Assembly (NCBI RefSeq): GCF_025685565.1 | Contig: NZ_JAGSYE010000001.1 | Location: forward strand, 1-64,000 | Direction of reading: 5' to 3' | DNA: 64,000 nt | Source: Granulicella aggregans | Lineage (GTDB): Bacteria > Acidobacteriota > Terriglobia > Terriglobales > Acidobacteriaceae | Shown: piece after piece, positions 44,647 through 54,216 of the stretch | How the letters are laid out: every line of letters begins with the position of its first letter | Numbering within the stretch: position 1 is the first letter of the stretch | Translations under genes and position numbers: made by a program | Notes under the pieces: model-generated | Told to the model about the DNA's origin: nothing | The model's database searches: none | Seen by the model: only the letters and a program-made list of their open reading frames with translations

Positions 44647-46206
44647 ATGGCAACGACGGCTCCGGCAATCCGCTTCTCCCCGCAATGGTTCACCAGCGGC
44701 GACGTGGACGGATTTCTCGGGCTATTTTTCAGCGGTCTGCCGGATCTTCTCTTGATAGCTGGGTTAGGAGCGGTCTGCGGCCTGTCGCAAAGCCTGATGG
44801 TGGGACGAGTGCTGCCCGGCATCGCGATCTCGATCCTTTTGGGAAATCTCTTTTATTCTTGGCAGGCTTATCAGCTCGCGAAGCGAACGGGCAGGAGCGA
44901 TGTCACCGCGATCCCCTTTGGCGTGAATGCCCCAACCATCTTCGCCTACATCTTCCTCATTATGGAGCCTGTTTATGTCCGGACGCACGATCCAAATCTT
45001 GCCTGGCAGGTAGGAGTCTTCGCGTGCCTGCTGAGTGGAGTGGTCCAAACGGCGGGAGCGTTCTGCACCGACTGGCTGCGGCGTTCGACACCACGCGCTG
45101 CCATGTTATGCCCGCTGGCCGGAATCGCGCTTGGCTTTCTCTGCCTTGGCTTCATCTTCGGAGTCTTCCAGACGCCGGCCATAGGCATCCTTCCGATGGT
45201 GATTCTCTTCGCGCTGTACGCTTCGCACTTGAAGCTGCCATTTAGCATTCCCGCACCCGCCCTGGCAATGGCCGTCGGAGCTGTGATCGTGCTGGCGTTA
45301 CGATATTTTCATCTCTACGCTCCGCCAGCCGCGCCAGCGGCGGCACCGGGGCTCTACCTCCCACATCCAATGAACGTCTTCGCCTTCATCCGGCACAGCG
45401 AAGGCTGGCGATACCTCGCGATCATTCTTCCAATGAGCGCGCTCGACACCATCGTCTCCTTGCAGATTCTAGAGAGCGTGAAGATCGCCGGAGACGACTA
45501 CCCAACTCTGCCATCTCTCCTCGTAAATGGATTGGCGACGCTAGTGGCGGCACTCTTCGGCAGCCCGTTCCCGACCACGCTCTACTTCGGGCACATGGCG
45601 CATAAGGCGAATGGGGCGCGGGTGGGATACTCGGCTCTTAGCGGAGTAACCACCTTTACGCTATGTGTGACCGGCATCCTACCGCTGGTACTGCGAGTCA
45701 TTCCCATTGAGGTCGCGGCGGCGGTCATCATCTGGTTCGGGCTGGTGATGATGGGGCAGGCGTTCAGCGAGGTCTCAGCGAACCACGCGATCGCCGTCGC
45801 GTTGGGTTTGATTCCGCTGATTGCTCAATGGACACTGCAGGTGGTGGAGCTGGCGGTGCGGGTGGCCGGGTCGACCATGCTGGCGGTCGCGCCGAAGTTC
45901 GGCAGCGACCTTGCAATCTATGGATTGATCTCGCTGGCGCAGGGGTCCCTGCTGATCTCGATGGTATGGGCGGCGGCGCTCTCTTTCATGTTTGACCGGA
46001 GATTTCTCGCCGCTGCGGGATGGATGGCCGCAGGCGCGATCCTCTCGCTTTTCGGTCTGATTCACTCGTTCACCATCGCCTTGGACGGGGTAAAAAGTGC
46101 TATCGCTTTCGGAAAAGTGCCAGCAGTCAGCGCAAGCTATGCCGCGGGAGCAGGCTTCCTCTTGCTGTGCCACTGGTATGCAAAACGAACCGAGTTGTCG
46201 CAATAG
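44647..46206 (+). CDS. NCS2-like (xanthine/uracil-type) permease
   Basis: A 519-residue membrane protein with about twelve to fourteen helices. AAGGAG lies six bases before the ATG. Conserved stretches include RSDVTAIPFGVNAPTIFAY and SPFPTTLYFGHMAHKANGAR, matching the NCS2 fold in which two half-helices face each other to bind purines or related rings. The family also contains members of unknown substrate. Coupling to a Rieske oxygenase suggests uptake of an aromatic or heterocyclic compound that is then hydroxylated or demethylated. Confidence 0.8.
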   Translation: MATTAPAIRFSPQWFTSGDVDGFLGLFFSGLPDLLLIAGLGAVCGLSQSLMVGRVLPGIAISILLGNLFYSWQAYQLAKRTGRSDVTAIPFGVNAPTIFAYIFLIMEPVYVRTHDPNLAWQVGVFACLLSGVVQTAGAFCTDWLRRSTPRAAMLCPLAGIALGFLCLGFIFGVFQTPAIGILPMVILFALYASHLKLPFSIPAPALAMAVGAVIVLALRYFHLYAPPAAPAAAPGLYLPHPMNVFAFIRHSEGWRYLAIILPMSALDTIVSLQILESVKIAGDDYPTLPSLLVNGLATLVAALFGSPFPTTLYFGHMAHKANGARVGYSALSGVTTFTLCVTGILPLVLRVIPIEVAAAVIIWFGLVMMGQAFSEVSANHAIAVALGLIPLIAQWTLQVVELAVRVAGSTMLAVAPKFGSDLAIYGLISLAQGSLLISMVWAAALSFMFDRRFLAAAGWMAAGAILSLFGLIHSFTIALDGVKSAIAFGKVPAVSASYAAGAGFLLLCHWYAKRTELSQ

Positions 46207-46324
46207 CGGGTGGCGCGATGGGCGGCACTGGTGCATGGAATATCGATTGGGATACAGTGTGAGACCGGGGAGTGCAACCGTTTACCCATAAGGGCGGAGC
46301 GGCCTCTCGCACGCGAGGTAAGAG

Positions 46325-47827
46325 ATGTCGGAGTACATAGGAGCCCTCGACCAGGGCACGACGAGCACGCGGTTCATGGTCTTCGATCGGACGGGACGAA
46401 TCGTCTCGGTAGCGCAGAAGGAACACGAACAGATCTATCCCCAGCCAGGCTGGGTCGAACACGATCCCCTCGAAATATGGCGGCGCACGCTTGAGGTGAT
46501 CGACGAGGCGGTCGAAGCGCGCGGCCTGCGCGCCAAAGATCTTGCGTGCATCGGCATCACCAACCAGCGCGAGACCACGGTCGTCTGGAACCGGCTGACC
46601 GGCGCTCCGGTCTATAACGCCCTGGTCTGGCAGGACACCCGGGTCGCAGACTACGTTGCGAAGCTGACCCAGGAAGGCGGCCAGAATCGCTTCCAGGCGA
46701 AGACAGGCCTGCCGCTCACGACCTACTTCAGCGGCTTGAAGATCTGCTGGGTGCTGGACAACGTCAAGGGTGCCCGCGAACTGGCAGAAAAGGGCGATCT
46801 GCTCTTCGGCAATATTGACGCCTATCTTCTCTGGAACCTGACCGGAGGCATCAACGGTGGCGTCCACGTAACCGACGTGACCAACGCCAGCCGGACGCAG
46901 TTGATGAACCTAGAGACCCTGGACTGGGACGAGGAGATCCTCGGCATCTTCAACATTCCGCGCTCGATGCTCCCGGCGATCCGTTCGAGCAGCGAGCACT
47001 ATGGCGACATGAAACGGACAAGCCTCGCGGGAGTTCCCATCGCCGGCATCCTGGGCGATCAGCACGCCGCTCTGGTCGGACAGACATGCTTCAAGCCCGG
47101 CGAGGCCAAGAACACCTACGGCACTGGTTGTTTCATGTTGCTCAATACGGGCGAGAAGCGAGTGATCTCGAAGAACGGCCTGCTCACGACCCTGGCTTAC
47201 AAATTCGGCAACCAGCCGGCGGTGTATGCGCTCGAAGGCAGCATCGCGATCACCGGAGCGCTGGTGCAATGGGTTCGCGATAACCTTCGCATGATCGACA
47301 AGAGCGAGGAGATCGAGACGCTCGCGCAGACGGTGAAGGACAATGGCGGCGTCTACTTTGTCCCCGCATTCTCCGGTCTTTACGCTCCGTACTGGAAGGA
47401 CACCGCGCGCGGCGTGATTACAGGCCTGACACGCTTTGCCAACCGAGGCCACATCGCACGGGCAGTCATCGAGGCCACAGCCTTCCAGACGCGTGAGGTG
47501 CTAGAGGCGATGGAAGCAGACTCCGGCATCTCGCTCGAACAGCTTCGCACCGACGGAGGCATGGTGCAGAACGAGATGCTGATGCAGTTCCAGGCAGACA
47601 TTCTGAATCGCACCGTCGTCCGTCCCCAGATGCGGGAGACGACGGCGCTGGGCGCGGCCTATGCGGCGGGCCTCGCCTGCGGCTACTACAAAGACACGGA
47701 AGACCTGATCTCAAACTGGGCGGTTGACCGCGTCTGGAAGCCTCAGATCGAGGACGCCGCCCGAGACCGCCAGTACAAGCAATGGAAGAAGGCCGTCACC
47801 CGGTCCTTCGATTGGATTGATGAGTAG
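46325..47827 (+). CDS. glpK: glycerol kinase
   Basis: Phosphorylates glycerol to sn-glycerol 3-phosphate with ATP, trapping it in the cell. 500 residues, almost the E. coli length. FGGY-family motifs are complete: [20 protein letters not shown] at the N-terminus, [41 protein letters not shown] and the late [26 protein letters not shown] precedes the ATG. It is first in a glpK-glpF-glpD set, all on the plus strand. Confidence 0.97.
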   Translation: MSEYIGALDQGTTSTRFMVFDRTGRIVSVAQKEHEQIYPQPGWVEHDPLEIWRRTLEVIDEAVEARGLRAKDLACIGITNQRETTVVWNRLTGAPVYNALVWQDTRVADYVAKLTQEGGQNRFQAKTGLPLTTYFSGLKICWVLDNVKGARELAEKGDLLFGNIDAYLLWNLTGGINGGVHVTDVTNASRTQLMNLETLDWDEEILGIFNIPRSMLPAIRSSSEHYGDMKRTSLAGVPIAGILGDQHAALVGQTCFKPGEAKNTYGTGCFMLLNTGEKRVISKNGLLTTLAYKFGNQPAVYALEGSIAITGALVQWVRDNLRMIDKSEEIETLAQTVKDNGGVYFVPAFSGLYAPYWKDTARGVITGLTRFANRGHIARAVIEATAFQTREVLEAMEADSGISLEQLRTDGGMVQNEMLMQFQADILNRTVVRPQMRETTALGAAYAAGLACGYYKDTEDLISNWAVDRVWKPQIEDAARDRQYKQWKKAVTRSFDWIDE

Positions 47828-47877
47828 CCGTACGAATCGCTATATAACCTGCACTTCGAGCCACTGAGGGAACTGCC

Positions 47878-48606
47878 TTGTTATCACCGGTCTTTGGGGA
47901 GTTCATGGGAACTCTCGTCGTGATTCTGATGGGCGAAGGCGTCAACGCCGCCGTCACGCTGAAGCAGTCCAAAGCCGAGGCCGCTGGCTGGATGGTCATC
48001 GCCACCGGCTGGGGCTTCGCCGTCTTCTGCGGAGTGGTCACAGCCATCGCCTGCGGCAGTCCGGGAGCGCACCTGAATCCCGCTGTGACCGTAGCCATCG
48101 CCGTAAAGACAGGCGACTTCACCCAGCTCGTGCCCTTCATCCTGGCGCAGTTTCTGGGAGCCATGGTCGGAGCGACGCTGGTATGGCTCTTCTACTTTCC
48201 GCATTGGAAGCTCACCGAAGATCCCGCAGCAAAGCTTGGGGTATTCTGCACCGCTCCAGCTATACGCAGTCCCTTCTGGAATCTGTTGAGCGAGATCATC
48301 GCAACTGCGGTTCTGATCATCGTGATCGGAGCGCTGGGCGCGAAGTCATTCGCTGCTGCCGGTCCTGCTCCGGGTCTCGCACCCTATCTGGTCGCGATCC
48401 TGGTCTGGGGGATCGGTCTCTCGCTAGGCGGAACCACAGGATATGCGATCAATCCCGCACGCGATCTGGGGCCACGGATCGCTCACGCTATTCTGCCCAT
48501 AGCCGGTAAGGGCGGCTCGGACTGGGGCTATGCTCCGATTCCGGTGCTTGGCCCGGTGATCGGAGCGGCTTTGGCCGGATTGTTTTTGCGGGTAACGGGG
48601 ATATAG
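47878..48606 (+). CDS. glpF: glycerol uptake facilitator (aquaglyceroporin)
   Basis: 242-residue MIP-family channel with six membrane helices. The two NPA half-helices are HLNPAVTVAIA and YAINPARDLGPR; the Asp after the second NPAR is the usual mark of glycerol-conducting members. The start is a TTG at 47878 with GAGGGAA upstream; an internal ATG ten codons in would cut into helix 1. It lies 50 bases after glpK, as expected for channel and kinase working together. Confidence 0.95.
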   Translation: MLSPVFGEFMGTLVVILMGEGVNAAVTLKQSKAEAAGWMVIATGWGFAVFCGVVTAIACGSPGAHLNPAVTVAIAVKTGDFTQLVPFILAQFLGAMVGATLVWLFYFPHWKLTEDPAAKLGVFCTAPAIRSPFWNLLSEIIATAVLIIVIGALGAKSFAAAGPAPGLAPYLVAILVWGIGLSLGGTTGYAINPARDLGPRIAHAILPIAGKGGSDWGYAPIPVLGPVIGAALAGLFLRVTGI

Positions 48607-48650
48607 TGCAAAGAAGTTGAGTCTGGCATCGAATAAGAGGAAGGCATACC

Positions 48651-48708
48651 CCAGGGGCTAAAGCCCCGCGTCCGTGACCGGTTTTATCGCCAAGGCTGAA
48701 GCCCTGGC
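48651..48708. repeat. paired-hairpin intergenic element
   Basis: Two hairpins stand side by side: GGGGCT/AGCCCC (48654-48667) and GCCAAGGCT/AGCCCTGGC (48689-48708, one mismatch). The wording resembles a short dispersed repeat often seen between genes of Acidobacteriota. Only this copy is in the window. It could also attenuate transcription between glpF and glpD. Confidence 0.6.
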
Positions 48709-48752
48709 CTAGCTGGAAGCGAGCGCAACCTGGGGCCAGCAGAAAGAAAACT

Positions 48753-50294
48753 ATGCGAAGCAAGGCCTTTGAAGCACTGGCGGGGGAGTTCGACGTTCTG
48801 ATCATTGGCGGCGGGGCCACCGGACTCGGCATCGCTGTCGACGCCGCGACGCGTGGCTATCGGACAGCTTTGGTCGAGGCTGGCGACTTTGCCCAGGCTA
48901 CCTCCAGCCGCGCGACGAAGCTGGTTCACGGCGGCGTTCGCTACCTTGCGAGCGGACAGATTCACCTCGTCTACGAGGCCCTCCACGAGCGCGCCGTCAT
49001 GCTGCGGAACGCTCCGCACCTGGTGCAGGCGCTGCCCTTTCTTCTTCCCGCCTATAAGTGGATTGACCTGCCGTTCTACGGAATCGGCCTTAAGATCTAC
49101 GACCTGCTCTCGGGCAAGTCGACCATGGGGCCAACGCACATTCTGGGCGCAAAGAGTACCCAGCAACGGCTACCCAACATCGCCACCAAAGGCCTGCGCG
49201 GCAGCATTCTCTACCACGATGGCCAGTTCGATGACGCGCGCCTCGCTCTCGCGCTGGCACGAACCGCCGAAGACCACGGGGCGACCGTGCTCAACTACGC
49301 CCGCGTGACCTCGCTGTTAAAGACCCGCGGAAAGCTTAGCGGAGCCGTCGTGGACGACGAAGAAACAGGCGCTGAATACACCGTCACCTCGAAGGTCGTC
49401 ATCAATGCAACCGGCATCTTCACCGACGACATCCGCGAAAAGGATGACCCGGCGATCCCGAAGCTGCTCTCCGTAAGCCGAGGGACGCACATCGTCGTCG
49501 AACCGTCGTTCCTCGGCAGTGACAACGCCATCATGATCCCGAAGACGGAGGATGGCCGCGTCATCTTCGCCATCCCGTGGGGTGGGAAGGTCGTCATCGG
49601 GACAACAGACCTCGCCGCAACCGCCGTCGAGATGGAGCCGGGGCACGAGGCATCGGAGATCGACTACCTGATCGCCCATATCAATCCTTACCTCGCGAAG
49701 CCAATGGCGCGGAAAGACATTCTGTCCGTCTTCTCCGGACTCCGCCCGCTCGTCACCGGCAAGAGCGCAACCACCTCAAAGCTCTCCCGCGAACATCACA
49801 TCGACGTCTCGCCCACGGGCCTGATTACCGTCGCCGGCGGAAAATGGACGACGTATCGCCGGATGGCGCAGGACACCCTCGACTTCGCGATTCGGCACTC
49901 GATGCTGGCGAACAAGCCCTGCCGGACGCGCGAGATCAAGATCCACGGAGCTCCGGCCAATCCTGAGACCGGCCCGCTCCATCGCTATGGCACAGACGCA
50001 GACGCAATTCGCGCGCTGATCGCCGAGCGCCCCGAACTAGCCGCGAAGGTCGACGAAGCTCTTCCCTTCTGCCTCGCCGAGGTCGTCTTTTCTGTGCGGC
50101 AGGAGATGGCACGAACAGTCGAAGACGTCCTTTCACGCCGCATGCGAGCTTTGATGACCGATGCCAAAGCCGCGGAGCGCGCCGCTCCCGTAGTCGCCGC
50201 AACGATGGCGGCAGAGCTTGGCCTCGGACAGGATTGGGTGAACGCGCAGGTCGACGCATTCCGCAAGCTGGCAGCGACGTTCTACCTGCCCTAG
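48753..50294 (+). CDS. glpD: glycerol-3-phosphate dehydrogenase (FAD, respiratory)
   Basis: 513-residue flavoenzyme that oxidises glycerol 3-phosphate to dihydroxyacetone phosphate and passes electrons to quinone at the membrane. The FAD-binding motif is VLIIGGGATGLGIAVDAATR, followed by TSSRATKLVHGGVRYL and a C-terminal helical domain. Length is near that of GlpD (501 in E. coli). It completes the glycerol pathway begun by glpF and glpK, although a 146-base gap with a hairpin repeat separates it from glpF. Ribosome site weak. Confidence 0.96.
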   Translation: MRSKAFEALAGEFDVLIIGGGATGLGIAVDAATRGYRTALVEAGDFAQATSSRATKLVHGGVRYLASGQIHLVYEALHERAVMLRNAPHLVQALPFLLPAYKWIDLPFYGIGLKIYDLLSGKSTMGPTHILGAKSTQQRLPNIATKGLRGSILYHDGQFDDARLALALARTAEDHGATVLNYARVTSLLKTRGKLSGAVVDDEETGAEYTVTSKVVINATGIFTDDIREKDDPAIPKLLSVSRGTHIVVEPSFLGSDNAIMIPKTEDGRVIFAIPWGGKVVIGTTDLAATAVEMEPGHEASEIDYLIAHINPYLAKPMARKDILSVFSGLRPLVTGKSATTSKLSREHHIDVSPTGLITVAGGKWTTYRRMAQDTLDFAIRHSMLANKPCRTREIKIHGAPANPETGPLHRYGTDADAIRALIAERPELAAKVDEALPFCLAEVVFSVRQEMARTVEDVLSRRMRALMTDAKAAERAAPVVAATMAAELGLGQDWVNAQVDAFRKLAATFYLP

Positions 50295-50323
50295 TAAGAT
50301 CGTCTCGGAGGCTGACTCGAACG

Positions 50324-51139
50324 ATGACACTGTCGAATGGCGCGGGAAGAAGTGGATCGTGGCTGTCACTGGGCCGGAACCCCGACGCGAGAGTTCGCCT
50401 CTTCTGCCTCCCGCACGCCGGTGCAGGGACGGCGAGCTACCACGGCTGGAAGCGCCAGCTACCGGCAGAGATCGAGATCTGCCCGGTGCAGATTCCCGGC
50501 CGGGAGAGCAGGCTCGCCGAGCCATCGTATACAAGCTCCGAGGCCTTGATCGAAGAGATCGCGCTGGCTATCGCCGACCGCACGGACAAACCCTACGCCA
50601 TCTTCGGCCACAGCATGGGCGCACTGCTGGCGCTCGATCTCGCGCTGCGCCTCCGCGAGCACGGCCAGCCGGAGCCAGCCCATCTCTTCGTCTCCGGCCG
50701 AAACGCGACCCACGTTCCCATGAAGCACGGGTCGATCCACCAGCTCACGGACGAGGAGTTTCTGGATGCTCTGGCGATCCGGTACGGTGGCCTACCGCAA
50801 GAGATCCTCGAAACCCCAGAGCTACTGGAGGTCTACCTTCCGATCTTGCGTGCAGACCTGACCCTCCTCGAGACCCATACTTACATAGCGCGCTCTCCGC
50901 TCGCCTGCCCGGTTTCGGCATTCGCCGGAAAAGAGGACAAGAACGTATCGCAAACAGGCCTCACAGCCTGGGGAGAGCACACAACAGGCCGCTTCGAGAG
51001 CCTCTGGTTCGAGGGCGACCACTTTTATCTGAACGGCGCAAGCAGGCCCGCGCTTCTGGAAGCGATTGCAAACCGGCTCCAGAATGCCTTGGCGGGTCTC
51101 CCATCTCACAATCAGCTCTCAGGTTCCGATGGCCGGTGA
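50324..51139 (+). CDS. type II thioesterase of the synthetase cluster
   Basis: 271-residue alpha/beta hydrolase of the GrsT/SrfAD group, which removes wrongly loaded groups from carrier proteins. FCLPHAGAGTASYHGW is the family N-terminus, S97 lies in GHSMGA and the catalytic His in EGDHFYL near the C-terminus. The ATG at 50324 is 29 bases after glpD stops; an upstream frame start inside glpD is rejected. Its end overlaps the phosphopantetheinyl transferase gene by eleven bases, marking the beginning of the biosynthetic operon. Confidence 0.93.
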   Translation: MTLSNGAGRSGSWLSLGRNPDARVRLFCLPHAGAGTASYHGWKRQLPAEIEICPVQIPGRESRLAEPSYTSSEALIEEIALAIADRTDKPYAIFGHSMGALLALDLALRLREHGQPEPAHLFVSGRNATHVPMKHGSIHQLTDEEFLDALAIRYGGLPQEILETPELLEVYLPILRADLTLLETHTYIARSPLACPVSAFAGKEDKNVSQTGLTAWGEHTTGRFESLWFEGDHFYLNGASRPALLEAIANRLQNALAGLPSHNQLSGSDGR

Positions 51140-51893
51140 CCGGGGGCTCCCCACCGGAATACCGAAACTTGCGCTAGGTGAAGTGCAGGTGTGGCGGATC
51201 GAACTCTCCGACGCAGCTTTGGACGAGACGGCCTATCTCCGCATTCTGAACTCCGAAGAGACAGAACGCGCTGCTAGACTGCGAGCCGGACAAGTAAGGA
51301 TGCAGTTTCTCGCAGGCAGGAGTTCGGTAAGGACGCTGCTCGGAGCCCACCTGGGTATTGCTCCTGAAGAAGTTCCCATCGTCGCAGCCGAATATGGCAA
51401 ACCCGAACTCTCCACTCCATATAGCGGGAGGATTCACTTCAACCTTGCGCACTCGCGATCGACGGTTCTAATCGCTCTGAGCCTGACCGGCCCCATCGGG
51501 ATCGACATCGAATATCTCGACCGAAAGACGGAGGTGGAGGAGGTCGCGCGGCATTCGCTCACTCAACACGAGACGTCGCTCATGCTGTCTATTGACGATA
51601 TTCCCGCCCGCTCAAGGTTCTTCTTCGAGCGTTGGACGAGAAAAGAGGCGGTAGTAAAGGCTGATGGCCGAGGGCTATCCCTTCCGCTCACCTCGTTTGA
51701 GATCCCGGTTGATGACGCCTCCTGCCCGACGCCGGTGACGATCCTCAGCCCAGATGGACTCTCTCAGCGCACTTTTTTTGTCAGAGATATAGCGGTCGTT
51801 GAAGGCGCGACATGCGCCGTGGCGACAGCCGGTCACACAGCCGGCCTCCGGCTCCTCAGCTTCCCGTTCCCTAATTTCGCCTCCGAAACCTGA
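51129..51893 (+). CDS. Sfp-type 4'-phosphopantetheinyl transferase
   Basis: 254 residues. Transfers phosphopantetheine from CoA to the carrier-protein serines of the downstream synthetases. Mg2+ ligands D126 and E128 are in GPIGIDIEYL, and WTRKEAVVKADGRGL holds K172, E173 and K177. The upstream HFNLAHSRSTVLIAL motif is also typical. The start at 51129 overlaps the thioesterase stop. Being an Sfp-type (not AcpS-type) enzyme beside NRPS/PKS genes, it almost certainly serves this cluster. Confidence 0.95.
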   Translation: MAGDRGLPTGIPKLALGEVQVWRIELSDAALDETAYLRILNSEETERAARLRAGQVRMQFLAGRSSVRTLLGAHLGIAPEEVPIVAAEYGKPELSTPYSGRIHFNLAHSRSTVLIALSLTGPIGIDIEYLDRKTEVEEVARHSLTQHETSLMLSIDDIPARSRFFFERWTRKEAVVKADGRGLSLPLTSFEIPVDDASCPTPVTILSPDGLSQRTFFVRDIAVVEGATCAVATAGHTAGLRLLSFPFPNFASET

Positions 51894-52224
51894 TCCCCGA
51901 TCACCCGTTTCGCTCCCACCTTGGAGGGATTATGCCTGATTACGAGCATGTTACTGTAGGTTTGTGGCGGGCCTGAAGTACTCACATATCCAGAGTTAAC
52001 GCAGGATGCCTCGCGCGGCGATCGAACCGCAGGGTTTCTGCCCCAGAAGACGTTCAGCCCTTTGAGATCCTGCTATCAGAGCCTGACAACGCAAGATTGA
52101 ATGGGACATGTCAAGGCTGTGACACATCGGTACGGTGTGCCGGTGCTCTCAAGTGTCGTAAACTACGGTCAAAGTTTCTGGCCGAGCCTGCGGATAAATT
52201 CCACTTGAGATTGGAAGGAACTCG
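51894..52224 (+). promoter_or_regulatory. leader region of the synthetase genes with overlapping inverted repeats
   Basis: A 331-base gap with no gene. It contains TGTCA-6-TGACA (52109-52124) and, overlapping it, CACATCG-3-CGGTGTG with one mismatch (52123-52139). Such palindromes 85-115 bases before a start codon are plausible regulator sites. AAGGA lies seven bases before the ATG at 52225. No clear -35/-10 pair was found and no regulator gene is in view. Confidence 0.4.
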
Positions 52225-54216
52225 ATGAACGGTAGCTGGGCCAAGCCGGTAGACGATGTCTCTTTTTCAGCAACCCAGGAAAAGGAAGGGACTCCTCGTG
52301 CTGCCTCAGAGAGTTCGCTCAGTGATTGTTTCGAGCGGATATGCCAAAGATTCCCAGGCCGGACAGCCATTACCTGTGGACGGGAGATAATCTCCTACGG
52401 CGATCTGAATCAAAGAGCGAATCGCATCGCCCAGGGTCTTCTGGCGGCGCACGGCCAGGTTGGAGTAAACAATTCCCCACGGATCGTAGCGATCTACCTC
52501 GACCGCTCCATTGCACAGATCAGCGCCATGCTGGGGGTCGTCAAGGCAGGCTTCGCGTACCTCCCGATTGACTCTACCTATCCCTCGGCGCGAGTGGCGC
52601 AGACGCTTGAAGATGCAGCGCCTTTGGCCGTAATCACCGACAGCCGGCTAGCCGCTGGACTGGCTGCGATCTCAGGCGCTGTCCTGATGCACGACCAACT
52701 CGAAGCTTCAGAGCCAGCTCTCGATCCGGAGCAAAAATCTACGGCCGATTCGCTCGCGTATGTCATGTACACCTCCGGCTCCACGGGTAAGCCCAAGGGA
52801 GTCCTGGTGACGCACGGCAACGTCATGCGGCTCTTCACCCAGACAGATCATTGGTTCCACTTCAACGAAAACGACGTTTGGACGATGTTTCACTCCTTCG
52901 CGTTCGATTTCTCGGTTTGGGAGATCTGGGGACCGCTACTCACCGGAGGCCGGCTGGTGATCGTTCCATTTGAGGTAAGCCGTTCCACCGAGGAGTTTTA
53001 CGCGTTGCTGTCCGAAGAGCGAGTGACCGTGCTGAACCAGACGCCCTCGGCCTTTTCCCTGATCGACCAGGTCGAAGAAGCCGGCCCCACGCTCCCGCTG
53101 GCGCTCCGCTACGTGATCTTCGGCGGCGAGGCGCTGCAGTATCGGGCTCTGCGGAACTGGTTCAAGCGCCACGGCGACAGCAATCCGCAGCTCATCAATA
53201 TGTACGGCATCACCGAAACAACGGTCCACGTGACCTACCGCGTCGTCTCCGAGTCCGATGCCCACACGGAAATCGACAGCCCGATCGGCGAACCGATCCC
53301 CGATCTGCAACTCTATGTGCTCGATCCCGATCTAAAGCCCGTGACGGATGGCGAAGAGGGTGAACTCTGCATCGGCGGTGCTGGGGTGGCGCGGGGATAT
53401 CTAAACCGCCCGGAACTGACCTCTCAGCGCTTCATCGCTGATCCCTTTGGCAAGTCCGGATCGCTGCTCTACCGTTCCGGCGACCTGGCGCGACGTCGAG
53501 CTGACGGGCAGCTGGTCTACCTCGGACGGAACGACAATCAGGTAAAGATCAACGGCTTCCGCATCGAACTCGGCGAAGTCGAGGCAGCAATCGCCGAGTA
53601 CCCGGGCGTCCGGCAGGTCTTCGTGACCGCGCATGCCGATCACAGCGGCCGGCAGCGCCTGGCAGCGTACTTCGTCACCGAAAGCGGGATCAAGCTCGAA
53701 GCCCATACGCTGCGGGAATTTTTGACTCCGCGAAGTCCGGCCCAGATGATTCCCGCCTTCTATATACAGATGGAGTCGTTTCCGCTGACGAACAACGGTA
53801 AAGTCGATCGCAAGGCTCTGCCTGTCCCAGTGACCGGCTCCTCGGCTCCCGCACCCGGAGCCGGAACGCCAATGCAGGAACGTGTAGCGGCCATCTGGCG
53901 CGAAGTTCTCGAAACGCCGAACGTCGGACTGGATGACAACTTCTTCGATATTGGCGGGAGTTCGATTCTGCTCATCCGCATCCGTGCCGAGCTTCAGAAG
54001 CAGCTTGACCGGCAGATCCCCATCACCTGGATGTTCGAATTTACATCGATACGCACACTTGCCGATAAGTTACGCGAGGAATCCGAGTCGGCCCCGCCCA
54101 GCTCGTCAGGTGGCAGCGTCCTCTCGGCAGCACAGGAACAGGCGCGTAAACAGAGAGAGACGTTCGCCCGGATGCGTGCGGCCCAAACAACGCGGCCAAG
54201 GGGCGTAAAGGCATGA
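52225..54216 (+). CDS. NRPS initiation module, A(Thr)-PCP
   Basis: 663 residues. An adenylation domain fills about 30-535 with A3 YTSGSTGKPKG (T183 onward), A4 FAFDFSVWEIW (D228), A5 LINMYGITETTVH, A7 YRSGDLARR and A10 NNGKVDRKAL. A carrier domain follows with S580 in DIGGSSILLI. Residues at the ten specificity positions, aligned by eye to GrsA, read D-F-W-N-I-G-M-V-H-K, the textbook threonine code. There is no condensation domain, so it should start the chain with free threonine. The charged tail AAQEQARKQRETFARMRA may dock with the next protein, whose start overlaps the stop as ATGA. Confidence 0.93.
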   Translation: MNGSWAKPVDDVSFSATQEKEGTPRAASESSLSDCFERICQRFPGRTAITCGREIISYGDLNQRANRIAQGLLAAHGQVGVNNSPRIVAIYLDRSIAQISAMLGVVKAGFAYLPIDSTYPSARVAQTLEDAAPLAVITDSRLAAGLAAISGAVLMHDQLEASEPALDPEQKSTADSLAYVMYTSGSTGKPKGVLVTHGNVMRLFTQTDHWFHFNENDVWTMFHSFAFDFSVWEIWGPLLTGGRLVIVPFEVSRSTEEFYALLSEERVTVLNQTPSAFSLIDQVEEAGPTLPLALRYVIFGGEALQYRALRNWFKRHGDSNPQLINMYGITETTVHVTYRVVSESDAHTEIDSPIGEPIPDLQLYVLDPDLKPVTDGEEGELCIGGAGVARGYLNRPELTSQRFIADPFGKSGSLLYRSGDLARRRADGQLVYLGRNDNQVKINGFRIELGEVEAAIAEYPGVRQVFVTAHADHSGRQRLAAYFVTESGIKLEAHTLREFLTPRSPAQMIPAFYIQMESFPLTNNGKVDRKALPVPVTGSSAPAPGAGTPMQERVAAIWREVLETPNVGLDDNFFDIGGSSILLIRIRAELQKQLDRQIPITWMFEFTSIRTLADKLREESESAPPSSSGGSVLSAAQEQARKQRETFARMRAAQTTRPRGVKA

